A DNA stretch of 64,000 bases. It comes from Pseudomonadota bacterium. GTDB taxonomy: Bacteria; Desulfobacterota; Desulfovibrionia; Desulfovibrionales; Desulfovibrionaceae. Below, piece after piece: positions 25,325 through 33,940 of this stretch. The notes under the pieces were generated by a model that was not told the DNA's origin, did not search any database, and was given only the letters and a program-made list of their open reading frames with translations. The stretch is from positions 1 through 64,000 of the forward strand of contig JAEWCY010000001.1 of assembly GCA_023390395.1 (NCBI GenBank). The letters run 5' to 3'. The translations under genes and the position numbers were made by a program. Numbering within the stretch: position 1 is the stretch's first letter; every line of letters begins with the position of its first letter.

Positions 25325-26295
25325 GATCTTTCTCCCCGCGCGTGCATGTCTTCCAGCTCCCGGAAAAGGGCCGACAGCCCGTCCCGGTCGCGGATGGAGG
25401 AAAATCCCCAGTACCTGTCCGCCGCCTCGTGCTGGCGCGGCGTGACCGCGTCGGAGCATTCGCGAAACGCCGCCTCCAGCTCCGCGATGTCCGGGGACGG
25501 CTCGCGGTAGTGGGACGCGCCGACCTCGCTGGCGAACATCGCCTCGTCGCGGCAGGAATAGCCCAGCATCGAGGGCACGTAACAGTGCGGCACGCCCATG
25601 AACACGCTGTAGCCCAGGGCCGTGGTCAGGGCGTTGGCCGCGGTCATGGAGGCCACGGCGAGCAGGCTCTTGAGCCGGGGCAGGAACATGGGGTCGTAGA
25701 TGTGGCCGCAGCTGACGCACTCGAAGCCCTGCCTGGCGTATTCCAGGGCGACGCCGTCGAGCACGTCCTTCCAGTAGACGCAGACCCGCACCCGGTCGAA
25801 CTCCCGGCCCAGTTCGCGCAGGACCGCGCCGAAGCGGCCGGCGTCGTGCTCGCAGGTGACGTGGTGCGTGGAATGGGCCGGAAAGGCCAGCAGGTTGCGT
25901 CCGAGCCGGCGCTTCTCGCGCGCCAGTCCCGCCTCGTCCAGGGCGTGGGGCGCGTAGTGCACGTAGGGGCCCACGGCGTAGAGCGGCTTGTCCGTACGCT
26001 CGCGGATGAAGGCGTGCCGGTACGGGCTCATGGTGAGCACGGCCGGCAGGGGCGCCTCGAGGTTGTGCATCCAGACGCCGTGGCCCAGCTCGGCGCTGTG
26101 CTCCATGGCCGCCTTGACCGCGTAGTCCCCGGGCAGGCCCAGGAAAGACTTGAGGGCCAGGGCGTTGCCGTAGAAATCGTTGGGAGGATGGATCTCGCGC
26201 GTTTCCTGTTCCCGGTCGGCGCACAGGGCGTACAGGGGGGCGAGCCGCTCCGGGGGGCGGGCCTGGGATTCGATGGCGGATGCGTTAGGCGTCAT
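25321..26295 (-). CDS. Conserved polysaccharide-locus protein of unknown function
   Basis: 324 residues, no membrane segments. I recognise the general pattern (FYGNALALKSFLGLPGDYAV, MSPYRHAFIRER, YAVGPYVHYAP, LLAFPAHSTHHV, FECVSCGHIYDPMFLPRL) from proteins found in many surface-polysaccharide and nonulosonic-acid clusters, but no activity is established that I know of. The alternating-domain character and the GPYVHYAP and STHH segments suggest a GT-B-like fold. It overlaps both neighbours (the PseG-like gene by 11 bp, the nucleotidyltransferase by 4 bp), so it is likely to act in the same pathway. Confidence 0.6.
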   Translation of the reverse strand: MTPNASAIESQARPPERLAPLYALCADREQETREIHPPNDFYGNALALKSFLGLPGDYAVKAAMEHSAELGHGVWMHNLEAPLPAVLTMSPYRHAFIRERTDKPLYAVGPYVHYAPHALDEAGLAREKRRLGRNLLAFPAHSTHHVTCEHDAGRFGAVLRELGREFDRVRVCVYWKDVLDGVALEYARQGFECVSCGHIYDPMFLPRLKSLLAVASMTAANALTTALGYSVFMGVPHCYVPSMLGYSCRDEAMFASEVGASHYREPSPDIAELEAAFRECSDAVTPRQHEAADRYWGFSSIRDRDGLSALFRELEDMHARGERS

Positions 26296-27238
26296 GGGCG
26301 ATCATGCGCAGCACGTGGTTGAAGGATTGGGCGAAAAGGCGTTCGTCCCAGGCGGTCAGTCCGGCCGCCAGGTCGCCGCGCTCCAGGAAGGCCGCGATCA
26401 CCTCGGCCTCCTGACCGGTGCTGGCCACGGCCAGGACGGTCCTGCCGAGCCCCAGGCACTCGTAGAGCGTCTTGCCCCCGGCGCACACCACCGCGGAACT
26501 CGCGGCCAGGAGCGGCAGGAGCGCGTCCGGCGCACGGCGCACCTCCAGCCGGCCCCGGGAGTCCCGGGCCATGGCCTCCAGGTCCTCGCCCGGGCCGAAG
26601 CCGGGGCCGAGCACCGCGACCACACGACTTTCAAGCAAATTCCGAGCCAGGATCACAGGCACGATCTTCCTGGTCAATTCCGTGGGATCGGAGCCGCCGA
26701 GGGTGACGACGATCGTGCCGTCTCCCCTGGCCGCGTTCAGGGCGAGCTCATGGAAGGCCTGGTCCACCATCAGGTAGGACGGCCCGAGGAAGCGATGCCG
26801 CGCCCGGGGGTACATGTCCGGCCGGGCCAGCACGCTGTAGTCGAGGACCGCTTCGCAGGGGAAAAGGTCGCGGCCCGAATCGTCGATCAGAAAGGCCCTG
26901 GCCCCCGCCCGGGCGCAGGCCTCGACCGTCTCGGGCTCCGGAGCGTAGGGCAGGTCGAGCACCAGCAGGTCGGCCCGGGAAAAGTCCCCGGCCCAGGCCC
27001 CGTCCAGGGTCGTCACGTCCTGGCCCCGGGCCCTGGCCCGGTCCACGCCCTCGGGAATGGGCCGCATGAAGAAACGGCACTCGGCCCCTGTCTGCCGCAA
27101 CAGGTCCGCGAAGACCAGGCAACGTTCCAGGTGGCCGAAGGACAGGCCAGGCAGGCGGCCGGCGTCCACCCGGAAATGGACGCGGCGCACGTCGCCCAGG
27201 CGCGCCCGCACGGCGGCGAACCAGCTAGGCCAGGACAT
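26285..27238 (-). CDS. PseG-like UDP-sugar hydrolase
   Basis: 317 residues. The N-terminal FRVDAGRLPGLSFGHLERCL is the signature region of PseG (UDP-2,4-diacetamido-2,4,6-trideoxy-beta-L-altrose hydrolase), with His36 in the position of the catalytic base of GxGH. The C-terminal GT-B half (VVTLGGSDPTELTRKI, VVCAGGKTLYECLGLG) also fits PseG and the MurG superfamily. It would release UDP from a diacetamido sugar before condensation by the NeuB-family enzyme. The substitution of SFGH for GxGH and the N-terminal extension of about 20 residues mean the exact sugar is uncertain. Confidence 0.75.
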   Translation of the reverse strand: MSWPSWFAAVRARLGDVRRVHFRVDAGRLPGLSFGHLERCLVFADLLRQTGAECRFFMRPIPEGVDRARARGQDVTTLDGAWAGDFSRADLLVLDLPYAPEPETVEACARAGARAFLIDDSGRDLFPCEAVLDYSVLARPDMYPRARHRFLGPSYLMVDQAFHELALNAARGDGTIVVTLGGSDPTELTRKIVPVILARNLLESRVVAVLGPGFGPGEDLEAMARDSRGRLEVRRAPDALLPLLAASSAVVCAGGKTLYECLGLGRTVLAVASTGQEAEVIAAFLERGDLAAGLTAWDERLFAQSFNHVLRMIAHDA

Positions 27239-27890
27239 GGATCGCCCCGATCGACTCCACGGGCAGGGCCACGCGCGCGAGCCTCGCCGTCAGGTCCCGG
27301 TAGTCCGCGAGCGTGTCCACGGTCAAACGGACGTCCCGCCGCCGCAGGGGCGGCGGCGCGGGCGCCTTGTGCACGGCGAAGGCCTCCGGGGCGTCGAGCA
27401 CGCGCCTGTTGAGGTGCTCGCGCTCGGCCGGGGAAAGGTCCAGGGCGTCCAGGCGCAGCAGGAGGCGGCGGCTGAAGCCGTCCACCCCGACCCCCACGGC
27501 GCAGTCGCCGTAGCCGTCCACATAGTCATGTCCCTGACGCAGGGCGTCCTGGACCAGTCCGATCATGGCCAGGCTGGTCAAGGGATTGTCGCCCGTGACC
27601 CGGATGCAGGCCTCGGCCCCGAAGGCCTCCAGGCAGGCGAGGAAGCGGCGCAGCACGTCGTCCTCCTCGCCGCGCACCACGGGAACGCCCAGGGAATCGG
27701 CCCAGGCCGCCAGGATGTCGTCCTCGGGATTTCGGGTCGTGGCCAGGCACAGCCCGAGCCCCGACTCGGCCGCCACGGCCAGGCGTCGCAACAGGAAGGC
27801 GAGCATGGCGGTCCCCTTCAGCGGATAGACCGCCTTGCCCGGCAGCCGCCGGGAGGCGAACCGGGCCTGGACCACGCACAGCACGTTCAC
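27225..27890 (-). CDS. SpsF/cytidylyltransferase-family protein
   Basis: 221 residues from a GTG at 27890 with GGAGGAGG 5 nt upstream. COG1861-type cytidylyltransferase: N-terminal VVQARFASRRLPGKAVYPL (the SxRLPGK loop binds CTP), LATTRNPEDDIL, and CIRVTGDNPLTS with the metal-binding Asp. Family members activate Kdo-like or nonulosonic sugars, or are named SpsF in spore-coat clusters. Located between PseG-like and NeuB-family genes, it is the best candidate CMP-nonulosonate synthetase of this module. It overlaps the PseG-like gene by 14 bp. Confidence 0.78.
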   Translation of the reverse strand: MNVLCVVQARFASRRLPGKAVYPLKGTAMLAFLLRRLAVAAESGLGLCLATTRNPEDDILAAWADSLGVPVVRGEEDDVLRRFLACLEAFGAEACIRVTGDNPLTSLAMIGLVQDALRQGHDYVDGYGDCAVGVGVDGFSRRLLLRLDALDLSPAEREHLNRRVLDAPEAFAVHKAPAPPPLRRRDVRLTVDTLADYRDLTARLARVALPVESIGAIHVLA

Positions 27891-27904
27891 GGGACCTCCT
27901 CCGG

Positions 27905-28888
27905 TTACGGGCGCGTCGCGGAGGCGTCCAGGAAATCGTTTCGCGAGACCGGCCCCAGGGCCTTGACGTCCCGGCGGGCGCGAAGCCCGACCACCCAGTC
28001 CAGGTCGGCCGGGCTCAGCTCCCCTTCCGGGCGGCAGGACAGCAGGTCTTCCCGGGCGACCACCTCCCCGGCCCGGATGTCCCGGGCGGCGTGCAGGCCG
28101 CGCCGGAAAAGCCGGGCGTTTTCCCGGTCGGGCCGCCGGCGGAAGAAGGCGGCCGCGTTTCCCTCCATGGCTTCGAACAGGGCCAGGCCGTCGCACAGCC
28201 GGCGCAGCATGGCCGGGTCGGCCGAGTGGGCGTGGTCGCCGCCCTCGCGGCCGACGTCCAGGGTGAAATGGGTCTCGATGATCCGCGCGCCGTGGAAATA
28301 GGCGGCCAGGCAGGCGTCGATGCCGGGGTAGTGGTCGGAATAGCCCACGGGCAGGCCGAAGGCGTCGCGCAGGAGCCCGATGGCCGAAAGGTGCAGGTCC
28401 TCGGCCCGGGCCGGATACTGGGACAGGCAGTGCAGCAGGCTGACCTCCCCCGCGCCGTGGGCGGCCAGCGTCTCCAGGGCCAGGTCGATCTCGCCGAGCA
28501 CGGCCATGCCCGTGGACAGGTAGACCGGCTTGCCCGTGGCGGCGACGCGCCCGAGCAGCGGCAGGTTGGTCACGTCCATGGAGGCGACCTTGTAGGCGTC
28601 CACCCCCGCTTCCTCGAGCAGGTCCACGCCGTCCGGCGAGAACGGGGTGGACAAGAAGCCCACGCCCCGGGCCTCGGCCTCGGCCTTGAGCAGGCGGTGC
28701 CGGGCCAGGTCCAGCTCCCCGGGCCGGATGGCCTCGACGTAGGGGCTGTCGGGCCGCAGGATGTCCGTGGCCCGAAACGTCTGGAATTTGACGATGTCCG
28801 CGCCGGCGGCCGCGGCCGCCCGGATCATGGCCACGGCGTCGTCCATGTCGCCGCCGTGGTTGAAGCCGATTTCGGCGATGATCTTCAT
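27905..28888 (-). CDS. NeuB-family nonulosonic acid synthase
   Basis: 327 residues. It condenses phosphoenolpyruvate with an N-acetylated hexose to a nine-carbon sugar acid. Family motifs: IIAEIGFNHGGDMDDA at the start, ADIVKFQTFRATDI, VDAYKVASMDVTNLPLL, VYLSTGMAVLGEID, LLHCLSQYPARAEDLHL and VGYSDHYPGIDA. The C-terminal 60 residues are an antifreeze-like/SAF domain (RGLHAARDIRAGEVVAREDL). Slightly shorter than the usual 335-350 residues. With a PseG-like partner nearby, a pseudaminic- or legionaminic-type product is more likely than sialic acid, but the sequence does not decide. Confidence 0.88.
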   Translation of the reverse strand: MKIIAEIGFNHGGDMDDAVAMIRAAAAAGADIVKFQTFRATDILRPDSPYVEAIRPGELDLARHRLLKAEAEARGVGFLSTPFSPDGVDLLEEAGVDAYKVASMDVTNLPLLGRVAATGKPVYLSTGMAVLGEIDLALETLAAHGAGEVSLLHCLSQYPARAEDLHLSAIGLLRDAFGLPVGYSDHYPGIDACLAAYFHGARIIETHFTLDVGREGGDHAHSADPAMLRRLCDGLALFEAMEGNAAAFFRRRPDRENARLFRRGLHAARDIRAGEVVAREDLLSCRPEGELSPADLDWVVGLRARRDVKALGPVSRNDFLDASATRP

Positions 28889-28901
28889 GTTGGCTCCCGC
28901 G

Positions 28902-29717
28902 TCAGGATCGGGGACGCGCCCCGGAGGCGTCCACGACGATGAAGACGTATTTCTCCGCGCCCTCGAAGCCTTCCCAGCGGTCCAGGGCGCTGGTCACGGA
29001 CCGGGCGTGGTCCAGGTAGGCCTGGCCGAAGTCCTTGTAGGTCCTGAAGTCCAGGACCCGGCAGCCCAGGCCTTCGTACAGGGCCTTGTAGTCGTGGCCG
29101 ACGATGTTGGTCTTGGGCGCGCGCTTTTCCCGCAGGGCGGGCGTGGTGTGGGCGTCGTCGTATTCCAGGTGGATCACGTAGCGGCGGCTGACGCGCAGCA
29201 TCTCGCGCAGGGCCAGGCCGATCCTGGCCGGATGGATGTTCATGAACACCCCAAGGGAAAAGCCCACGTCGAAGGCGTCGTCCGTGAACGGCATGCGGCA
29301 GGCGTCGCCGTTGGCCAGCAGGAAGCGCGCGTCCGGCAGGTACTCCCGGGAATTGGCGAGCTGGCTCCAGCTGAAGTCCAGTCCGCCCACCCGGACGGCC
29401 GGGAACTCGCGCCGCACCCGGGCCAGGTTCCAGCCGAAGCCGCAGCCCGCCTCGAAGAAGCTCGAGAATTCCAGGCCGCGCAGACGGTCCACCAGCATGT
29501 CCTGGAAGAAGACTTCCCGGTCCAGGTAGCCCGAGGCCAGGATCTCCCGGCGGTACACCGCGCCGCGCCGCTGCCAGTAGTCGCGCTGGTCGGCGAGCTT
29601 GGGCAGGGTCAGGCCGAAGAGCCTGTAGAGCAGCCGCTTGGCGTGCCACTCGATCTTATACGTCTCCACGCCGAGGATCTTCTTCCAGTACGGCGTTTCG
29701 GACCCTTGGTCGGTCAT
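28902..29717 (-). CDS. Class I SAM-dependent methyltransferase
   Basis: 271 residues from the ATG at 29717 (ATGA overlap with the upstream gene). A Methyltransf_11-type domain: motif I FFEAGCGFGWNLARV, acidic GGLDFSWSQL, LANGDACRMPFTDDAFDVGF, and MLRVSRRYVIHLEYDD. The N-terminal helix-rich region with WKKILGVETYKIEWHAKRLL is not catalytic. Likely O- or N-methylation of a glycan residue. It follows the NeuB-family gene's upstream side, linking it to the same transcript. Confidence 0.8.
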   Translation of the reverse strand: MTDQGSETPYWKKILGVETYKIEWHAKRLLYRLFGLTLPKLADQRDYWQRRGAVYRREILASGYLDREVFFQDMLVDRLRGLEFSSFFEAGCGFGWNLARVRREFPAVRVGGLDFSWSQLANSREYLPDARFLLANGDACRMPFTDDAFDVGFSLGVFMNIHPARIGLALREMLRVSRRYVIHLEYDDAHTTPALREKRAPKTNIVGHDYKALYEGLGCRVLDFRTYKDFGQAYLDHARSVTSALDRWEGFEGAEKYVFIVVDASGARPRS

Positions 29718-30817
29718 GGGCGTCCCGTCCTCATGATGCGCAGTTGGTCGGCCCAGCGGGTCCGGGAATCGCCAACCACGGCAAAGCGTTCCTGGGCGTC
29801 GAGGGCGGCGCGCCGGCAAGCCGGGTCGCACGCCAGATCCCGCAACATTTCGGCCAGTTCCTCCGGCGTCCTGGCGCAACGGGTGGCCCCTACCATGTTG
29901 GTCACCAGCATGTCTTCCCTTTTGAGCCCCAGCTGCACGCTCAGCACCACCCGTCCGAGCAGCGCGGCCTCGGTCAACAGCATCGAGAACATGCCGCAGA
30001 CCAGGTCCGCGCCGCAGACCGCGTCCAGGGGGGGCTCGCCCGAAAGCACCCGGCAGGGCACGGGCGCGGCCGCCGCCGCCCGGGCCAGGGCCGCGGCGTC
30101 GTCCTCGGGATGGGGCAGCACCAGCAGCCGGAAGCGCCGCCGCGTCTCCTCGGGCAACGCGGCCGCCGCGGCGGCCAGGGCGGCCAGGGTCGTCAGCTCG
30201 TTGAAGCCCCAGTCCCTGGCCCCGCCGGGCAGGGCGCGCTCCAGGGGCTGGGAGACGAACAGGCAGGCGCACTCCCCGTCCAGGCCCTGCCTGGCTCGAA
30301 ACCGCCCTCCCCGCTCCCCGGCCCGGGGGCGCATCGCCCGCAGGGCGTCCAGGTGGGGGCTGCCCAGGATGCGCAGGCTCCCCGCGCCGTGCCCCGCGCC
30401 GAGCATGCCCTGGCGGGCCGTTTCATCGACCACGGCGATCACGTCCGGGAGGATGCTGCGCCCGCCCTCGCCCGGGTCGGCGAAGCGGTTGTCGTAGCCC
30501 CACCAGCTGTCCACGAAGGCCAGGGTCGGCGCGCCGGCGGCCCTGGCCGCCTCCCAGACCCGGCCGAGCAGCGGGCCGTCCGGGCTGCGGGCCATGTTGA
30601 TGGTGTCGGTCAGGACCAGGCCGTAGCGCCCGAAGGCGGCGTCGCGGATGCCTGCGGCCGTGACCGGGTCCGCGGCGAAGCCCCGGGCCCGCAGGTGGCC
30701 GAGCGCCGGCTCGCGGGCCCAGAGGGCGAGGCCGCCCCCGGCGTCCAGGTCGCGCAGGACCGGCTCCAATGCCCTGGCCCCGCCCACCTGAAAAAACGCT
30801 CCCAGGCACGGCCGCAT
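29714..30817 (-). CDS. GT-B-like protein of unknown specificity
   Basis: 367 residues. The two-domain pattern (LVLTDTINMARSPDG; DSWWGYDNRF; PDVIAVVDETARQGML; SLRILGSPHLDALRAM; LLVLPHPEDDAAALARA; GADLVCGMFSMLLTEAALL) resembles UDP-GlcNAc 2-epimerase/NeuC-like and CDP-glycerol transferase-like GT-B proteins. I do not recognise a specific family. Either a glycosyltransferase or a nucleotide-sugar hydrolase/epimerase would fit its place in the NulO-containing stretch. Confidence 0.5.
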   Translation of the reverse strand: MRPCLGAFFQVGGARALEPVLRDLDAGGGLALWAREPALGHLRARGFAADPVTAAGIRDAAFGRYGLVLTDTINMARSPDGPLLGRVWEAARAAGAPTLAFVDSWWGYDNRFADPGEGGRSILPDVIAVVDETARQGMLGAGHGAGSLRILGSPHLDALRAMRPRAGERGGRFRARQGLDGECACLFVSQPLERALPGGARDWGFNELTTLAALAAAAAALPEETRRRFRLLVLPHPEDDAAALARAAAAAPVPCRVLSGEPPLDAVCGADLVCGMFSMLLTEAALLGRVVLSVQLGLKREDMLVTNMVGATRCARTPEELAEMLRDLACDPACRRAALDAQERFAVVGDSRTRWADQLRIMRTGRP

Positions 30818-30818
30818 C

Positions 30819-32105
30819 CTACCCCCGGGCCACCTTGGCCAGGGCCTCGGCGATGTCGTCCATGTCCGCCTCGGTCAGGGGGGGATGGACGGCGCTGAGG
30901 GTGAAAAGCCGCGAGCCGTAGAGCTCCTCCACCACCGGGCACACGCCCGGGCCGTAGCGCACCTCGCCCGTCCAGGCCGGGTCGGTCCAGGGGTAGCCCC
31001 GGGGCCGGAAGGCCTTCTGGGTGAAAAGCGGCAGCAGGTGGATGGGCCGCACGAACGTGCTCGCCGGGGGCACGTGCTCCTCCCCCACCTTGACCGTGCG
31101 GATGCCCTCGGCGTCGAGGCGGCGCAGGAACTCGTCGCGGCCCACGCCCACGACCTTCTCGTCGTAGAGCACCGGGAAAAGCAGGTAGTCGTGCTCCGCG
31201 CCGGGCCGGACGATGGGCGGGGTCAGGCCGTCGATGCCGGCGACCTTCTCGCCGAGGTAGGCGGCCAGGTTGCGGCGGTGGTCCACCAGGGCGTCGAGCT
31301 TCTTGACCTGCTCCACGGCCACGGCCGCCTCGAGCTCGGTCATCCGGAAATTGTAGCCCACGAGGTTGGTCAGGTTGGCGACCTTGAAGCCCTCCACGCA
31401 GTTTTCCGCGTGGTTGCGCAGCAGTTGCAGCCGCAGGGCCAGGTCGTCGTCGTCGGTGACGGCGATGCCGCCCTCGCCGCACTGGATGGTCTTGTGGCCG
31501 TTGAGGCTGTAGCTGCCGATGTGGGCGTGGGTGCCGGCCATCCTGCCCTTGTACTTGGCCTTGGTGATGTGGGCCGAGTCGCTGAGCACCAGGATGCCGT
31601 GCTCCCGGGCCAGGGCCATGATGCCGTCCATGTCCGCGGACTGGCCGAAGAGGTCCACCACGATCATGGCCTTGGTCCGGGGGGTGATGCATCGCCGGAT
31701 GCTTTCCACGGAGACGCACAGGGTGTCGGGCTCGCTGTCGGCGAACACGGGCACGGCGTCGTAGAGCAGCGGGGCCGTGGCCGAGATCACGTGGCTGTAC
31801 GGGGTCACGACGACCTCGTCGCCGGGGCCCACGCCGAAGGCGCCCATGGCCGCGATGATGACCGAGGTGGCCGAGTTCATGGCGATGGCGTGCTTGACGC
31901 CGGCGTGGGCCGCCCAGCGCTCCTCCAGCTCCCGGACCTTCTTTCCGCCCAGGAAGTACGGGCAGGCCGCCCCGATGAAGTCGGAGATCACCTGGCCCTT
32001 GATGACCTCGGCCACGGCGCGCATCTCGTTTTCGTCGAACGTGCGGTAGGGGGGAAAAGGCCTGGTGCGCACAGGCGCGCCCCCGTGGATGGCCAACTTG
32101 GACAT
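30819..32105 (-). CDS. DegT/DnrJ/EryC1/StrS sugar aminotransferase or dehydratase
   Basis: 428 residues from the ATG at 32105, with AGGAG 7 nt upstream (an earlier in-frame start would add non-coding residues). The PLP lysine is Lys205 in SYSLNGHKTIQCGEGG, and VLSDSAHI carries the pyridine-binding Asp. The longer than usual length and the MSKLAIHGGAPVRTRPFPPY start place it with the large-sized DegT subgroup that includes 3-amino-5-hydroxybenzoate-synthase-like and inosamine/keto-sugar aminotransferases. Its immediate neighbour is a Gfo/Idh oxidoreductase, a frequent partner that makes the keto substrate. Confidence 0.87.
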   Translation of the reverse strand: MSKLAIHGGAPVRTRPFPPYRTFDENEMRAVAEVIKGQVISDFIGAACPYFLGGKKVRELEERWAAHAGVKHAIAMNSATSVIIAAMGAFGVGPGDEVVVTPYSHVISATAPLLYDAVPVFADSEPDTLCVSVESIRRCITPRTKAMIVVDLFGQSADMDGIMALAREHGILVLSDSAHITKAKYKGRMAGTHAHIGSYSLNGHKTIQCGEGGIAVTDDDDLALRLQLLRNHAENCVEGFKVANLTNLVGYNFRMTELEAAVAVEQVKKLDALVDHRRNLAAYLGEKVAGIDGLTPPIVRPGAEHDYLLFPVLYDEKVVGVGRDEFLRRLDAEGIRTVKVGEEHVPPASTFVRPIHLLPLFTQKAFRPRGYPWTDPAWTGEVRYGPGVCPVVEELYGSRLFTLSAVHPPLTEADMDDIAEALAKVARG

Positions 32106-32133
32106 GTCGTCGCTCCTGCCCGTTTCCGGGCTG

Positions 32134-33144
32134 TTATTGCTCGCCGCCGGGCGCTGCGGCCGGCGAGAGCGCCTCGATGATCCGCAGATCCGCCACGGCC
32201 TGCTCCCCATGGTTCTCGACGGGGCCGCCCGGTTCCGCAAGGAGCCGGACCAGGGCCGCGCCCGCTTCCAGCATGGCCGTCTCGTAGGTGGACGCGAAGA
32301 CCCGGGGAACCGGGTCGAGGGTCCTGAAATTCGTGAAGCGCGGATCGGGCCGGGCCGGGTAGAGTTCCGCCCTGGCCCCGTCTGCGGTGAGGCGCAGCCG
32401 CCCCGTGTCGCCGAAGAGGTCCAGGTCGAACAGGCTGTAGGCGTAGCCCGGCCGGTCCAGGGCCACGAGCAGCCCCTCGGCCCCGCCGGCGAAGACCACG
32501 CGGGCGTGCAGGGCCGGGTCCCCGGCCAGGCTGCCGCCGCCGACCGGGCCCACCGGGTGCGCCTCCACGATCTCCCCGGCCAGAAAGCGCATGAGGTTGA
32601 CCAGGTGGCAGCCGTTGTGGCGCAGCCCCCGCACGTAATAGCCCGTGACCAGGCGCGGCTTCCCGATGCCGCCGTCGCGCACCAGGTCGCGCAGCTCGCG
32701 GTGCATGCGGTCGAAGCGCCGCACGTAGTTGACCAGGAGCAGCACGCCCGCCTTTTCGGCCTCGGCCAGCAGGCGCTCGCCGGCCGCGGCGGTCCCGGCC
32801 AGGGGCTTTTCCAGGAAGATGATCCGGGGAGGCCTTTCGGCCCCGAGGGCCTGGCGCACCACGTCCTCGTGGGTGGCGTCGGGTGTGGTCACGCTCAGGA
32901 CGTCCACCGGGCGGCGGGCCAGCATGGTCGCCACGTCGCCGAACACGTCGGCGCAGCCCCAGCGCTCGGCGAAGCGGCGGGCGTTTTCGGGGTCGGCGTC
33001 CGCGCCGCAGGCCAGGCGCAGGCCGGGCGTGGCCCGGTACATGCCGGCGTGGGTGTAGACGCCCGGGCCGCCCCCGGGCGCGTCGTACAGGCTGCCGATG
33101 CGCCCGCATCCGACCACCCCGGCCAGGAATCCGGATTCAGCCAT
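32134..33144 (-). CDS. Gfo/Idh/MocA-family sugar oxidoreductase
   Basis: 336 residues. The NAD(P)-binding start AGVVGCGRIGSLYD and the catalytic-lysine motif IIFLEKPLAGT are present, with LRHNGCHLVNLMRFLAG as the active-site helix. It should oxidise or reduce a hydroxyl or keto group on a sugar, possibly at C3 of a UDP-hexose. It is separated by 28 bp from the DegT gene it probably feeds and overlaps the cytidylyltransferase gene by 8 bp. Confidence 0.87.
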   Translation of the reverse strand: MAESGFLAGVVGCGRIGSLYDAPGGGPGVYTHAGMYRATPGLRLACGADADPENARRFAERWGCADVFGDVATMLARRPVDVLSVTTPDATHEDVVRQALGAERPPRIIFLEKPLAGTAAAGERLLAEAEKAGVLLLVNYVRRFDRMHRELRDLVRDGGIGKPRLVTGYYVRGLRHNGCHLVNLMRFLAGEIVEAHPVGPVGGGSLAGDPALHARVVFAGGAEGLLVALDRPGYAYSLFDLDLFGDTGRLRLTADGARAELYPARPDPRFTNFRTLDPVPRVFASTYETAMLEAGAALVRLLAEPGGPVENHGEQAVADLRIIEALSPAAAPGGEQ

Positions 33145-33940
33145 GGTGCTTCCCGAACCGCTTCTCGTAGCGCCGCTTCTCCGTGTCCGTCCAAAAGCCG
33201 CTCACCGGGGCCACGCCGGCGTTTATGGCCAGCCAGTCCGGGTTGGCCCCGAGCAGCCGGGCCACCTCCGGCAGGCCGAAGGCGGGATCGGCCGGGTACA
33301 GGGCGTCGTAGATCCTCTCGATCAGGACGAAGTCCGCCGGCGTGTCCAGGGTCAGGCGCGCCTCGGGCAGCACGGGCTCCTCCCGGTAGCTGGCCAGGTC
33401 GAACTGCTCGGGATGCTGGTGGAGGTAGACGATGACGTTTTCCTCGTTCCTGCGGCGCTCGTCCTCGGGCAGGCCGGCCACCACGTCCCGGATGCGCCGG
33501 AAGACGCCGGCCCGGAAGATCTCGGCGTCCAGGCCCAGGGGGAAGCAGCGGTCCAGGGTGTTGCTCAGGTATTCGGGCGCGCGCCGACGGTATTCCCCGA
33601 GCATCCGGCCGACGAGGCCCGGATCGACCAGGGGCGAGTCCCCGCCGAGGCGCACCACCGCGTCCAGCCCGAAGGCCTCGACGGCGTCCAGGCAGCGCTT
33701 GAGCACGTTGGCGGCGTCGCCCCGGAAGCAGGCCGCGCCGATGCGGCGGCAGAAGTGCTCGATGAGGTCGTCCTGGGGCTCGGTGGTGGTGGCCACCACC
33801 ACGACGTCGAGCCCCGGCACGCGCCCGAGCCGCCGCACGATGTGCTCCAGCACCGGGACGCCGCACAGGGGCAGCATGGCCTTTCCCGGCAGCCGGGAGG
33901 AGCCCATCCGCGAAAGAACGATCGCGCCGGTTTGCGTCAT
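33137..33940 (-). CDS. SpsF/cytidylyltransferase-family protein (second copy)
   Basis: 267 residues from the ATG at 33940 (ATGA overlap). AIVLSRMGSSRLPGKAMLPL is the CTP-binding loop, VVRLGGDSPLVDPGLV the metal-binding segment. Paralogous to the protein at 27225-27890 but about 45 residues longer: the C-terminal tail (NAGVAPVSGFWTDTEKRRY) is absent there. Having two SpsF-type enzymes plus NeuA-like ones implies more than one activated acidic sugar, or a role other than sugar activation for some of them. Confidence 0.8.
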   Translation of the reverse strand: MTQTGAIVLSRMGSSRLPGKAMLPLCGVPVLEHIVRRLGRVPGLDVVVVATTTEPQDDLIEHFCRRIGAACFRGDAANVLKRCLDAVEAFGLDAVVRLGGDSPLVDPGLVGRMLGEYRRRAPEYLSNTLDRCFPLGLDAEIFRAGVFRRIRDVVAGLPEDERRRNEENVIVYLHQHPEQFDLASYREEPVLPEARLTLDTPADFVLIERIYDALYPADPAFGLPEVARLLGANPDWLAINAGVAPVSGFWTDTEKRRYEKRFGKHHG

